A stretch of DNA of 64,000 nucleotides from JAAXHH01 sp965248395 (GCA_965248395.1 OZ252103.1:992001-1056000); one strand, 5' to 3'; shown: positions 26,467-35,753, numbered from the stretch's first letter. Made by a program: numbers and translations. The notes: generated from the sequence alone by a model not told the origin.

Positions 26467-26549
26467 CAAAAAAGCCGGACTCAGAACCCTTGTTTAAGGG
26501 CTGGCCGCGGGGGATACCACCCTGTGTAACAGGGGATCGCGCCAGCCTT

Positions 26550-27059
26550 CTACCGCAGTTCCACGTAGGGGCGCAGCCGGTCGAGTTTGGCGGGACCTAT
26601 CCCCTTCACCTCGAGCAGCTGTTCGACGGTAGCGAAGTTCCCTGACCGTTGCCGGAAGGCGATGATTCTCTCCGCCAACTTCGGACCGATGCCAGGCAGT
26701 TTCTGAAGTTCGGACGCCGGGGCCGTGTTCACGGGTACGAGCAGGTTATCGAAGGATAATGAGGACTTTGTTGAAAACCCTGGGTCCGGGTATCCCCGGT
26801 CGGTTAGCCGGGACACGGCGTGGGACTCAGGACTTTCGACGTTCGATCGATCGGCCGAGGACTCGTTACGTATGGACCTGGCATTTCCAGAGGTCGCAAC
26901 GAGGTCCGTGGGTATTCCCCCATTCTCCGGCCCGCCCGCCACAACCGGATGCAGGTCGGGCAGGAAATCCGAATCGTACTGCTTCAACAGCAGTACAAAA
27001 GCACCGGCCAGCAGGCTGACCGCGACGAAAAGTACGGCCTGAATCTCCCCTTTTGTCAT
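26550..27059 (-). CDS. ComEA-like membrane-anchored helix-hairpin-helix protein
   Basis: A 169-residue protein with one N-terminal membrane segment (about residues 7-25), a low-complexity Ser/Asn/Pro-rich linker (40-105) and a C-terminal tandem helix-hairpin-helix (108-169). The VNTAPASELQKLPGIGPKLAERI and LLEVKGIGPAKLDRLRPY stretches carry the GIG DNA-backbone-binding turns. ComEA binds incoming DNA in the periplasm during transformation. No ComEC or ComF is in the window, so a general DNA-binding role is possible. DprA upstream on the same strand supports a competence link. Confidence 0.8.
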   Translation of the reverse strand: MTKGEIQAVLFVAVSLLAGAFVLLLKQYDSDFLPDLHPVVAGGPENGGIPTDLVATSGNARSIRNESSADRSNVESPESHAVSRLTDRGYPDPGFSTKSSLSFDNLLVPVNTAPASELQKLPGIGPKLAERIIAFRQRSGNFATVEQLLEVKGIGPAKLDRLRPYVELR

Positions 27060-27125
27060 AGTCTAACCGTAAGCCAGTGTAGATTGGTGCGTTGAGACAG
27101 ATTCTGCGGTCCCCTTCATTGGGCG

Positions 27126-30100
27126 TCAGTTGAAAAGAAACTCGGTCCACAGCCCGCCGCCTCGTCGAATCCGCTTTTGCTGGGTAATGACGTTCAGCGT
27201 ATTCGTAAGTTCGACCGTGAAGCCGCCGCGGACGTACCTGCTGAAACGGTAATCCGTCGTGACTGAGAACCGATTCTGGTTCTGTCCGTTGTTAGGTTGG
27301 AAACCACCGCTGGAGCGGGAAATCAGTATCCTGCTGGTATTCCGGGTGAATTGCAGCCGGGCGTTTATGTCCCCGCTCGTTCTCTTCCCGAATATCCGGA
27401 TCCCCGGCCTTAACCTGTAATCTACCGCGATCGAAAGCGCCCTGTTCCGCTGTTTCTGGTCGGTCGCGTTCCGTCCGAACTGGATCAATCCGTCTGTCGT
27501 GGTGAAATTGCCTCTCATCACCAGGCCCGCGTTCAGATCGATAACGACGCCGATCAGCGGAGACAGGGTAGTCGTGGTCGTCCGGGTGATCCCGGCTTCA
27601 TTGGGATCGGCGGTACCTGCAACCCCGGCTTCCTGCGCGACCAGACGATCGGAAAGGCTTAGGTCGGTAGTCTTCCCCTTGCGTCTAGAAAATCCGCTGG
27701 ACACTTCGATCCGGCGGAACATCCGACCGAAGTCACCCATGCTCCTGGGATTGGGATTCCAGCGCAGGGACATTTCGGGCCAGGTGGTGTTGTTCTGCTT
27801 GCGGTTCAGATTCGTGGACCGGTTGTGGGCAGATACCCAGGTCGGCCTTACGGACAGGGTAGCCCCCAGGAACCGGAGACCCGTGCCCAGGTTGAAGGAC
27901 GACCGGTTCGCTTCCGTTTCCTGGTTTCGTTGTATGCCGGTAACCCCGCCGCCGGATGTCGCCGTGTCGAAAGGAACCGTGATATCATCCGACAGCCCCA
28001 CGCGCTCTCCGAATGAAGGCCGTGAAATCGCGTTGAAGAAGTTCTGGTTGCGACTGATGGTGTAATTCAGGGTGATCGGCGTGAACATACTGAAGATCGA
28101 GGCGAACCGCGTCGTGGACGATCCCCCGAAAACATTCGATACCATCCTGGCCATATTGACGTTTGTGCGTATGCCCTGCTGGTTGCTGAACGTAATGGTT
28201 CGGGCTTCGGGCGAAGCGCCGTCAAGCTGCAACTGGGGATTCCGGTTTTCGGCATAAGACGTGGTAAAGTTGTAGGTTGGCCTGAACCAGGTCGTGATTT
28301 CGGGGCGGAAATCGATGCCCAGGTTTTGGCGGTAGCTGGTTTCCGGACCGAATTCCAGTCTGGTCAACGCTACCGTGGAGTCGGATTTCATGTCGTTGGA
28401 AACCGAAAGGTTGTAGTTCATTCTCACGGATTTGAAAGGTTCCATGATCGCCCGGACGTTTCGATTCAGATACCGGGTAAACCGTTCTCCACGGTTCGTA
28501 CTGGCCGATTCGTCTTCACCGGTTTCTTCGACCTCGACAGCCTGGATCTGCCTGTTGAGATAGATCCGCTTGTTGCGGTTTATTTCAGAAAACAACTCCA
28601 ATCGCACAGGGAGCGGGTTAAAGGTCAGGTTTGAAATGAATTCCGGTAGGCCCGTCCACTTGAGAACCGGCCACTGGATCTTTGAACGCGGGGTCATATT
28701 GTAATACAGACGGGCCCGGTAGGAACCCGAGGTATCGATCCTCGAAACGGAGTGCCGAAAATTGCTGGTCGACGAGAAATCCAGCCGGAAACGTTCCAGT
28801 GTCCAGGCGACGAAGGGATTCTTCGAACCGATGCTCTTGGAGAAAGAAGCCGTAAACGAGTGGTCGGTGTTTTCCGTACGCTGTTCTTCACGTTTCTCCC
28901 TGCTCAGAAGTATGATATCGGAACCGACCTGCAGACGCGGCAGCCTAAGATCGTTCCTCCAGCGGAATCGCATCGGGATGGACAAACTCCAGTCATCCGG
29001 CAACATGCTTCCCAGGTTCAGCACGGTTGACAGGTTCATTAACGTGGACCGGCTTCCCGATTCCTGCCCGCCTATCCTTCGGAAGTGACTGCCCACGCTC
29101 CGGACGGTTCCGAATAGAGAGAAGACGTCGGCAAGATCCGCGTCGATCTTTAAACGGCCTGCCAGGCCTCGGTCCCGCCTTACGTCACCCGCCCTCAACT
29201 CGTCGAGCCAGAGCTCACCGCCCGCAAGCGTTTCGTCGTAGGGGTTGTAAATGCCCACCGTGATATGGCGTATCCGGGCCAGGGCGGGTGAACCGAGCAC
29301 CCCGTACTGCCTGTTCCCTTCCAGTTCGACCATGGCCAGCGTGAGCCCTTCTTCCGGCGGACCCTCTTTGAATCGCACCGGGCGTTCCTTTCCGTCGCTC
29401 AGCGTGACGGTGTAGGCGGTGTCCGCCGCCGTCGCCGTTTGCCGTGCCATTTCCGTCTCGCTCTTGAGAATCGTCAAGTCGTCGAAAACCACCCTGAGAT
29501 GGTTCTCTTCGTCCCAGCCAGGCAATACACGTGTCCGATACTCGTAATAGTCGAATTCCCCGCTGCCGAATCGTATGAAAAAATCGGGCGACCTGTCGAC
29601 TTCGAAATCGTCCGATCCGTATATATACAGCCTCAGGGTGTTGTACAACGTGTAATCCTGGTCGGCAAACAACGTTCGGTAGGCCTGGGCGCTGTGATGG
29701 GGCTGCAGGTTGGTATAGGTGAGGATCAGCGACTGCTCCTTGTTCTGCAGACCGGTGACGCGATCGTATTCGACGATCGCGCCGGGGGGTGACGTGTATT
29801 CACCGGGGTTGTCGTACGTATTCTTCACGGCAACATCGAAAGTCTCGCCGAAGGCGGACAAGGTGGAAGCCGATACCGGGTTGCCCATGGAATCGGTGAT
29901 GGCCCCTTGAAAGTTTTCCTGCCACTGGTTGCCCACTATATTAATGGAGGCGATGCGCATTTTTATGGGCTCATCCACCTTCGTGATCCAGAGCCGGACC
30001 ATTTTGGTCTCGTCGAACCCCGGCATGCCCACCGCACCGTCGTATGCCCGGTTCAACTCCGGAGATCCGCCAGCATCTGCTTCGCCGTTCGTGCCGCCCG

Positions 30101-33100
30101 GTTGACCCTCGCTGTTCTCCCCAGGATTCCCGCCGGCTTGATCGGCCCCTAAGAGTTCGGTATCCAGCGGTATGCGGTACAAACGCCAGCTGTCCGGGCT
30201 CCCCCAGTTGGTGCGCTCCTGGTCGCCTCCGGCGACAAGCACCGTGTCTTCGTGGTCCGAGCTCAGATTCACGACAAACTTGAAATAGTCGTTCTGTCTT
30301 TCCAGGAAATTGGAGTTGTCGAGATCCTCGGTATCGGGACGCCGGTTCTGATCGGGATCTGTGGCGTTTTTTTCCGGGCCGTTGATCCGGCTGTAATCGA
30401 CCTGGTCGACCGGCACGGTGCCCCCGATCGTGCCCTCGAAGGAGAAGTTGTCCCCGTGCGGGTCGGGATTGTTAACCGGGTCGTAACCGTCCTCGTCCTC
30501 GTCTCTCAGACCGTCCATGCCGATGTCTTCTTCCGGTTCGAGGAGATTGTTGCCGAATCGGTCGCTTCTATCGTCTTCCGTGTCGAGTCTGCCGTCGTCG
30601 TTGACATCCTCGCTGATTACGCCGAGGTCGATATGCAGCTCACCCCGGTTTCCATTCACCCATATTTCGATGAATCTGCTGCGCGTCTGGTCCACGTTGT
30701 CCCCCACCAGCGGGTGCATCAAACCGGCCCACCGGTTCAGTACGTCATCCTGATCGTATTGTCGCCAGGGAGCGTTGAAGGTAGAATCCGTGGGGATCCC
30801 GCCCCAGCGCAGGTCGGGCTCCGTGGGATCGAATTCCATGATCAACACGTGTTGCAGCTGGTCCCGGCCCGTTACCTCGCGGGTGGGAAAGATCTGGCGG
30901 ACATCGACCTGCTCGAGGGGATTGTACCAGGTCATTCTGCCCCGCTGGTCGTGCGTGAGCTGGTCGGGCGGACTGGCCGGCCGCCAACCGCTGCGGCGCA
31001 CACCCAGGTCGGTTTCCTCTTTGCTTCCTTCGAAATCGTCGATGAAACCGTCGCCCAGTATGTTCGGGTTCGGTACGCTCTGGGCGAGTTCGGCTTCGAT
31101 GCTAAACGAGGACTCGGCATCCCCCAGGTCGGCGGGAGAAATAAAATCCATGAAGGAGGTCAGGAATTCAGGTTCGAAAGCCAGGCGGGTATCGATCCCC
31201 CACATCAGGTAGCGGCCGGTTTCGCGGCCGATCCTGGATTTCTGCTCCAGGGACTTGTCGGACCGGTAGAGCACCGTGCCCTTCACCCAGGACTGTTCGT
31301 TGAACTGGTATTCCCCCTGCAATCCCAGCAGGGTGTTCGAGACGGGTTTGAAGAACGGGGCGAACTGGTATTGGACGGTCACCTCCGCGTCCGGACTGAG
31401 GGCCTCTTCGTTCGTAAAGCGGATCTGGCCGACCTCGTACAGGATGATGTAGTCCGACCCCCGTTGCAACTGTTGGCCGTTCAACCGTACGATCTCGCTT
31501 CCTTCGATGATATTGGATCGGCCCAGCGAATACTGGGACAACTGGTTGCGGTATTCCACCTCCAGGTAGTATTTGTACAATGTACTGTACTGACTGTTGA
31601 CCAGTTGGCTCGTGCGGTTGTAGAACTCGGGCGTATCATCGGGAAGACCTTCGCCCTGCGTGTCCGGATAGGCAAGTTCACCCGTGGTCGTTTTCGAAAG
31701 GGTCGGTGCGAATGGATACTGATCGGGGAAGATCAGTTCACCTCGCTTGAAATCGATCAACGCGAGGTCCTTATCGACGAGCCGGTCGGGTTCGGAGCCG
31801 GGATCCAGCCCCCTGCGGTCGAGTCCCAGCAACTGAATGAAGGGCGTTCCGTTCCGATCGACTTCACTGTGCTCGCCTTCGGATTGCAGACGGAAGATCT
31901 TCAGATCGAAATTATCCGGCTCGATGTCCGTCTGGCCGAGGAAATACACGTTTCGCCACTCGTACTGCCAGGTGCCCCACTGGGAGGGATCGTCCGGCAC
32001 ATCGGGAATGAGTTCCTGTTGTCTCTTGAGCAGGCGCAGTTGCGGTACATCGCCGTCCAGTCGACCGAAAGTTTTGACGTTGCCGTCCCGATCCACGGTC
32101 TCGTAGTAAACCGCCAGCATGTCGTCTTCCTGGAGCGGCGTGTTCAGTGCGATGTAACCGAATCGTCCGTTGACGTAAAACTCGTCGGATTCCAGGTACC
32201 TGAACTTTCCTTCTACGAATTCGTCGGTCACCGATTCCTGGATGAGCATTCCTGACGAGTCGTACTCCGGGGGATCGGGATATGCCTTCGCATTGACCAG
32301 CTGCGCCTGGTTGGTCAGGGTGAGCCGGCCTGATACGTAAACCTGTATCAACCGGACCGAGTCCTCGTCAGCGACATGGTATCCGTTTTCGTCCCTGAGG
32401 GCGAAATTCTCGCGGTATCGTTCGTCGATGAAATAGTAGGTCCTGCGCTTGAAGTCAAGATCCCTGATCACACGCCGTGTTCCACTCGTACCGGCCTGGA
32501 ACGTGGCGGATTGACCTTCCCCCTTCTCCTGGCTGGCGATGGCGGTCAGGTGAAAGTTGCCGAGTTGGCTTATCATTTTGACACCGAAGAGCCCGTTGTG
32601 TTGTTGCGTGTAGCCCGTGAATTCCGTGTTCTTCAGTTCGAGGGATACGTTTCCCGCCTCGAAGCTTTTCAGTATGCCGTTTCCTTCCCGGCCGTCATCT
32701 GAGACGTCCTGGTAGCGTATGCTCAGGTTGTTGTCGAGGTCGGTGAACGCTTCGCTGTTCTGCTTGATGTTCACTTCCACCTTCTCGCCGATGTTCCCCG
32801 TAACGGTAAATTCCTGGGTCTGCTTCATGGCCACGTTGGGTGCACGGGAAACCCGGTTCGTCGCCGTACTCGCGCTGCCGTCCTCCCATTCGCTGGCCAT
32901 GTCCATCTCGATTCTCTGGTTTCCGATAATCCGGATTACGGGCGTGCCTCCGCCAAGAAACGTAGGCAGGTTCACGGGAAGATCAAGGGTCAGCAATCCT
33001 TCCTGGTTCGTTCGTGTTTCGGTTTCGAACACGTAGGATAATACCGACGAACGCCACAGCCTTTTGAACTGCGCGGAACTGCGAAGCTGGAAATACTGGT

Positions 33101-33392
33101 CAAAGGAAAGGACCAGCGGCACGCGCCGCCCGAGCCCTTCTTCTTCGTCGATGAACGCCAGGAGCTGGAGGTTGGGATAAACGACGGTCCGGCCGCCCAG
33201 TGGCCACGGCCGGTCAGTGAGGGTACGCAGGGTTGGTCTGCTTTGCCCGCGGGCGATTTCGTCAACCTCTTCGAAAGTAACGACGTGCGGTCGTGCGCTT
33301 TCGAGCCGGATGGTCGGCCCCGCCGCCTGTACGGCGACGGTACACAGGGATACCAGCACGTGGCTGAAAACAATCGTGCAAATGCGTTTCAT
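27126..33392 (-). CDS. SprA/Sov-type giant outer-membrane translocon-like protein
   Basis: A 2088-residue protein with a signal peptide (MKRICTIVFSHVLVSLCTVAVQA). SprA (Sov) is the outer-membrane conducting pore of the type IX secretion system in Bacteroidota. Recurring SprA-like elements are seen: GSEIVRLNGQQLQRGSDYII near residue 640, the DDFEGSKEETDLG segment near 810, and GGELWLDELRAGDVRRDRG near 1400. Long amphipathic beta-rich stretches with many aromatic and Asn residues run to an aromatic C-terminus (WTEFLFN). Calcium-loop-like acidic stretches (DEDEDGYDPVNNPDPHGDN) occur near residue 985. No PorK, PorL, PorM, PorN or PorV gene is nearby. Length is in the SprA range. Confidence 0.85.
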   Translation of the reverse strand: MKRICTIVFSHVLVSLCTVAVQAAGPTIRLESARPHVVTFEEVDEIARGQSRPTLRTLTDRPWPLGGRTVVYPNLQLLAFIDEEEGLGRRVPLVLSFDQYFQLRSSAQFKRLWRSSVLSYVFETETRTNQEGLLTLDLPVNLPTFLGGGTPVIRIIGNQRIEMDMASEWEDGSASTATNRVSRAPNVAMKQTQEFTVTGNIGEKVEVNIKQNSEAFTDLDNNLSIRYQDVSDDGREGNGILKSFEAGNVSLELKNTEFTGYTQQHNGLFGVKMISQLGNFHLTAIASQEKGEGQSATFQAGTSGTRRVIRDLDFKRRTYYFIDERYRENFALRDENGYHVADEDSVRLIQVYVSGRLTLTNQAQLVNAKAYPDPPEYDSSGMLIQESVTDEFVEGKFRYLESDEFYVNGRFGYIALNTPLQEDDMLAVYYETVDRDGNVKTFGRLDGDVPQLRLLKRQQELIPDVPDDPSQWGTWQYEWRNVYFLGQTDIEPDNFDLKIFRLQSEGEHSEVDRNGTPFIQLLGLDRRGLDPGSEPDRLVDKDLALIDFKRGELIFPDQYPFAPTLSKTTTGELAYPDTQGEGLPDDTPEFYNRTSQLVNSQYSTLYKYYLEVEYRNQLSQYSLGRSNIIEGSEIVRLNGQQLQRGSDYIILYEVGQIRFTNEEALSPDAEVTVQYQFAPFFKPVSNTLLGLQGEYQFNEQSWVKGTVLYRSDKSLEQKSRIGRETGRYLMWGIDTRLAFEPEFLTSFMDFISPADLGDAESSFSIEAELAQSVPNPNILGDGFIDDFEGSKEETDLGVRRSGWRPASPPDQLTHDQRGRMTWYNPLEQVDVRQIFPTREVTGRDQLQHVLIMEFDPTEPDLRWGGIPTDSTFNAPWRQYDQDDVLNRWAGLMHPLVGDNVDQTRSRFIEIWVNGNRGELHIDLGVISEDVNDDGRLDTEDDRSDRFGNNLLEPEEDIGMDGLRDEDEDGYDPVNNPDPHGDNFSFEGTIGGTVPVDQVDYSRINGPEKNATDPDQNRRPDTEDLDNSNFLERQNDYFKFVVNLSSDHEDTVLVAGGDQERTNWGSPDSWRLYRIPLDTELLGADQAGGNPGENSEGQPGGTNGEADAGGSPELNRAYDGAVGMPGFDETKMVRLWITKVDEPIKMRIASINIVGNQWQENFQGAITDSMGNPVSASTLSAFGETFDVAVKNTYDNPGEYTSPPGAIVEYDRVTGLQNKEQSLILTYTNLQPHHSAQAYRTLFADQDYTLYNTLRLYIYGSDDFEVDRSPDFFIRFGSGEFDYYEYRTRVLPGWDEENHLRVVFDDLTILKSETEMARQTATAADTAYTVTLSDGKERPVRFKEGPPEEGLTLAMVELEGNRQYGVLGSPALARIRHITVGIYNPYDETLAGGELWLDELRAGDVRRDRGLAGRLKIDADLADVFSLFGTVRSVGSHFRRIGGQESGSRSTLMNLSTVLNLGSMLPDDWSLSIPMRFRWRNDLRLPRLQVGSDIILLSREKREEQRTENTDHSFTASFSKSIGSKNPFVAWTLERFRLDFSSTSNFRHSVSRIDTSGSYRARLYYNMTPRSKIQWPVLKWTGLPEFISNLTFNPLPVRLELFSEINRNKRIYLNRQIQAVEVEETGEDESASTNRGERFTRYLNRNVRAIMEPFKSVRMNYNLSVSNDMKSDSTVALTRLEFGPETSYRQNLGIDFRPEITTWFRPTYNFTTSYAENRNPQLQLDGASPEARTITFSNQQGIRTNVNMARMVSNVFGGSSTTRFASIFSMFTPITLNYTISRNQNFFNAISRPSFGERVGLSDDITVPFDTATSGGGVTGIQRNQETEANRSSFNLGTGLRFLGATLSVRPTWVSAHNRSTNLNRKQNNTTWPEMSLRWNPNPRSMGDFGRMFRRIEVSSGFSRRKGKTTDLSLSDRLVAQEAGVAGTADPNEAGITRTTTTTLSPLIGVVIDLNAGLVMRGNFTTTDGLIQFGRNATDQKQRNRALSIAVDYRLRPGIRIFGKRTSGDINARLQFTRNTSRILISRSSGGFQPNNGQNQNRFSVTTDYRFSRYVRGGFTVELTNTLNVITQQKRIRRGGGLWTEFLFN

Positions 33393-33493
33393 AGATAAAC
33401 GAAAATAACCCGGTGAGTCGACACTCGCAACACCTGTTCATACTACTGAAGGGTGCCGGTCGTTCCGCGATTCGAACCCTACAGGTAAAAGAC

Positions 33494-33522
33494 TTGACAG
33501 GGACCAAAGCCGGGATTAGAGT
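33494..33522 (+). promoter_or_regulatory. Sigma70-type promoter for the 38-residue membrane protein
   Basis: TTGACA (33494-33499), a 17-bp spacer, TAGAGT (33517-33522). It is divergent from sprA and would start transcription about 50 bp before the ATG at 33578. Confidence 0.5.
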
Positions 33523-33577
33523 ATGCGCGTCTACCTGCAGACCCGATTCTTAAACAGAAACCGGAAGTTGACTTCTC

Positions 33578-33694
33578 ATGGAACAGCAGGCCACCGAGCT
33601 AACCACGGGCGGATGGGTTTTTCTGATCATCGCATGGACCGTCATTACGGGCCTGACCGCCGCCTGCTTCTACCGGGTAAGAAAGCTGAAGTAG
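33578..33694 (+). CDS. Small single-pass membrane protein (38 residues)
   Basis: ATG 33578 to TAG 33694, with GGAAG about 10 nt upstream and a good promoter at 33494. The sequence is polar (MEQQATELTTGG), then one membrane segment (WVFLIIAWTVITGLTAACFY), then a basic tail (RVRKLK), so the tail should face the cytoplasm. It resembles the tiny hydrophobic proteins that accompany transporters or respiratory complexes, but I cannot assign a partner. Its neighbours are sprA (divergent) and the sulfur cluster. Confidence 0.65.
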   Translation: MEQQATELTTGGWVFLIIAWTVITGLTAACFYRVRKLK

Positions 33695-33823
33695 GACCCG
33701 GCCGGTAAACGGGCTGCCGCGGTAGTTTCCCGACTCCGCGTTCCGTGCCGCCAATCCCCGCTGACAGGTCCTTTCCACGCGTTGCGAACACGGCTTCCAT
33801 TCCGTCCTAAATGGACGTCCCGC

Positions 33824-33852
33824 TTGACATTCGGACGTTTTCGTCTTATCGT
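33824..33852 (+). promoter_or_regulatory. Sigma70-type promoter for the moaD-moaE sulfur cluster
   Basis: TTGACA (33824-33829), a 17-bp spacer, TATCGT (33847-33852). The -35 box is perfect. The first gene starts at 33897 with AAAGGA 5 nt upstream. Confidence 0.55.
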
Positions 33853-33896
33853 GTAACGGGTTTCGTGACTTCGGATGACGCCTGCAAAGGACAGCC

Positions 33897-34154
33897 ATGC
33901 AGATCATCGTGAGCAGTTTCGCCGGGTGTAAGGAAGCGGTGGGCGCGTCATCGGTTGCGGTGGAGGTCCCGGCGGGTACCACCGTGGGCGAAGCATTTGC
34001 CAGACTGGTTGAAACGTATCCCGCCCTTGGAAACTATGACAAAAGCGTGATGCTGGCTGTAAACCGGGAATACGCCGGTCGGCAGGTCGTGCTGAAAGAT
34101 GGAGATGAACTGGCGTGCATACCACCGGTGAGCGGTGGCGCCAATCCTCGATGA
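33897..34154 (+). CDS. moaD: MoaD/ThiS-family sulfur carrier with a C-terminal extension
   Basis: An 85-residue ubiquitin-fold protein. The family ending PPVSGG is present, but four residues (ANPR) follow the diglycine before the stop. In MoaD the terminal Gly is adenylated by MoeB and turned into a thiocarboxylate that feeds molybdopterin synthase, so a free GG end is normally needed. Either the tail is clipped (as JAMM-type proteases do for some ThiS-like carriers) or this protein works differently. moaE follows 6 bp downstream, which supports MoaD identity. No MoeB is in the window. Confidence 0.85.
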   Translation: MQIIVSSFAGCKEAVGASSVAVEVPAGTTVGEAFARLVETYPALGNYDKSVMLAVNREYAGRQVVLKDGDELACIPPVSGGANPR

Positions 34155-34160
34155 AGGGGT

Positions 34161-34586
34161 ATGTACAAGCGCATGTACAAGATCACTACCGATAGAATCA
34201 AGCCGGATGCCCTGTTCGAATGGACCCTGAAACCCCATCATGGCGCAGTGGTCACCTTTGCCGGTACGGTGCGGGACAATACGGATGGTCGAAGGACACT
34301 GCGACTGGAGTACGAGGCTTACGCCGAGATGGCCGAAGCCAAAATGCAAGAGGTGGGCGACGAAATCCGCGCCCGGTGGAGCATTGAAGACGTGGCCATG
34401 ATACATCGCGTCGGTACGCTTGATATCGGGGAGATCAGCATCCTGATCGCCGTGGCGACCCCCCACCGCAAAAAGGCATTTGAGGCCTGTTCCTACGCGA
34501 TCGACCGCGTGAAGCAGATCGTGCCCGTCTGGAAGAAGGAAATCTGGGCGGATGGCGAGCGGGAATGGGTTGAGCGCAGTCCCTGA
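34161..34586 (+). CDS. moaE: Molybdopterin synthase catalytic subunit MoaE
   Basis: A 141-residue large subunit of molybdopterin synthase, which adds two sulfurs from MoaD thiocarboxylate to precursor Z. GAVVTFAGTVRDN, LRLEYEAYAEMAEAKM, IHRVGTLDIGE, HRKKAFEACSYAIDRVK and the catalytic-Lys motif VPVWKKEIW are all present. The start is ATG 34161; ATG 34173 is equally plausible because AAGGGG is only 1 nt from the first and 13 nt from the second. The product would form a heterotetramer with the MoaD encoded just upstream. Confidence 0.92.
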   Translation: MYKRMYKITTDRIKPDALFEWTLKPHHGAVVTFAGTVRDNTDGRRTLRLEYEAYAEMAEAKMQEVGDEIRARWSIEDVAMIHRVGTLDIGEISILIAVATPHRKKAFEACSYAIDRVKQIVPVWKKEIWADGEREWVERSP

Positions 34587-34601
34587 AGACCGGCCCCTGT
34601 C

Positions 34602-35753
34602 ATGATTTACTTCGACCACAGTGCGGCGCCGCCGGTTGACTCCCGTGTCATCGACGTGATGGTGCCCTACCTCCGGGAACACTTCGGCAACCCGTCGAGC
34701 CTGCACCGGTTCGGCGTGGATGCGCGCCATGCGCTGGACCTGGCGCGCGGCCGGGTTGCCGGACTGATCGGCGCCGATCCCGGTGAAATCGTATTCACGG
34801 CAAGCGGGACGGAAGCGGACAACCTGGCCGTCAAGGGACTGGCGCAGGCGAGAACGAAACACGGGCGGCACATCATCGTATCCAGCATCGAGCATCATGC
34901 CGTGCTGTATGCCGCGAAAGCGATGGAACGCCAGGGGTTCGCGGTCACCCAGGTTCCGGTTGACGGAAACGGGATCGTACATCCCGACGAGGTGGCGCGG
35001 GCCATGCGGGACGATACAGTACTCGTTTCCGTCATGCTGGCAAATGATGAGACCGGTACCATTCAGCCCGTAAGCGATATCGTCGATATCGCCCGCCGGC
35101 ACGGTGCTGCCATGCATACCGATGCCGTGGGCGCGGTGGGACGGTTGCCCGTAGACGCGCACGGCTTGAAGGTAGATGCCCTGTCGGTTTCCGCCAGACC
35201 CTTAAACGGTCCGCCCGGAACCGGGGCGCTCTATCTGAAAGCGGGTACCCGGTTACGTCCCCAGGTGGAAGGAGGCGTCCAGGAAGACGGCCGCCGCGGC
35301 GGACACGAGAACATCCCCGCCATCGTGGGATTCGGCAAGGCGGCGGAGTTGGCGGCAGCCGAACTTCCCGGCCGGTTGGACCGGCTGAAACGGCTGGACA
35401 CATTGCTCTGGCACGGTTTGAAGGACCGCCTGCCGGATGTATCTATCAATGGGCACCCTCATCTGCGCGTGCCGGGCCATCTGAACGTCTGGTTACCCGA
35501 GACCGACGGGGAGTCCGCGGTCCTGATGCTCGACGCCCGGGGGATTGCCGTCTCCGTTGGTTCATCTTGTTCGGCGCACGCGTCCAAGCCGTCCCACGTG
35601 CTCCTGGCCCTGGGCAGGACGCCGACGGAAGCCCGTTGCTCGCTGCTGATATCCGCCGGCCCGGACACACGGGAATCCGAGATCGACGAGATCGTGGACG
35701 CGTTGGTAGAAGTAGTGCGGCAACTGCGCACCATCGCCGGCGTGACGGTCTGA
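34602..35753 (+). CDS. NifS/IscS-like protein lacking the PLP-binding lysine
   Basis: A 383-residue class V aminotransferase-fold protein of the cysteine desulfurase type. ASGTEADNLAVKG, SSIEHHAVL (the PLP-stacking His), NDETGTIQP, HTDAVGAVG and the active-site Cys loop VGSSCSAHASKPSHVLLALG are kept. In the lysine loop, however, the usual SxHKxYGPKG reads SARPLNGPPG, so the Lys that forms the PLP Schiff base is Pro and no other Lys is close. A lysine-less IscS is known from Archaeoglobus fulgidus, so this is not unheard of. It probably cannot desulfurate cysteine in the normal way and may carry or relay sulfur through its Cys. The neighbours (MoaD, MoaE, TusA-like, Mrp, PP-loop) are all sulfur or FeS proteins. 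Confidence 0.82.
   Translation: MIYFDHSAAPPVDSRVIDVMVPYLREHFGNPSSLHRFGVDARHALDLARGRVAGLIGADPGEIVFTASGTEADNLAVKGLAQARTKHGRHIIVSSIEHHAVLYAAKAMERQGFAVTQVPVDGNGIVHPDEVARAMRDDTVLVSVMLANDETGTIQPVSDIVDIARRHGAAMHTDAVGAVGRLPVDAHGLKVDALSVSARPLNGPPGTGALYLKAGTRLRPQVEGGVQEDGRRGGHENIPAIVGFGKAAELAAAELPGRLDRLKRLDTLLWHGLKDRLPDVSINGHPHLRVPGHLNVWLPETDGESAVLMLDARGIAVSVGSSCSAHASKPSHVLLALGRTPTEARCSLLISAGPDTRESEIDEIVDALVEVVRQLRTIAGVTV

Noticed and set aside
26468..26502. Terminator-like hairpin and A-run after the comEA-like gene
   Set aside because: The stem is only 5 bp and the T-run on the transcript is 13 nt away from it.
30252..32255. A 667-codon open frame antisense to sprA
   Set aside because: It is the shadow of a conserved, high-GC gene; codon use follows the opposite strand and no family features are seen.
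33402..33430. Promoter-like boxes for sprA (TTGCGA-17-TATTTT, minus strand)
   Set aside because: The predicted start would lie only about 3 nt before the ATG, leaving no room for a ribosome binding site.
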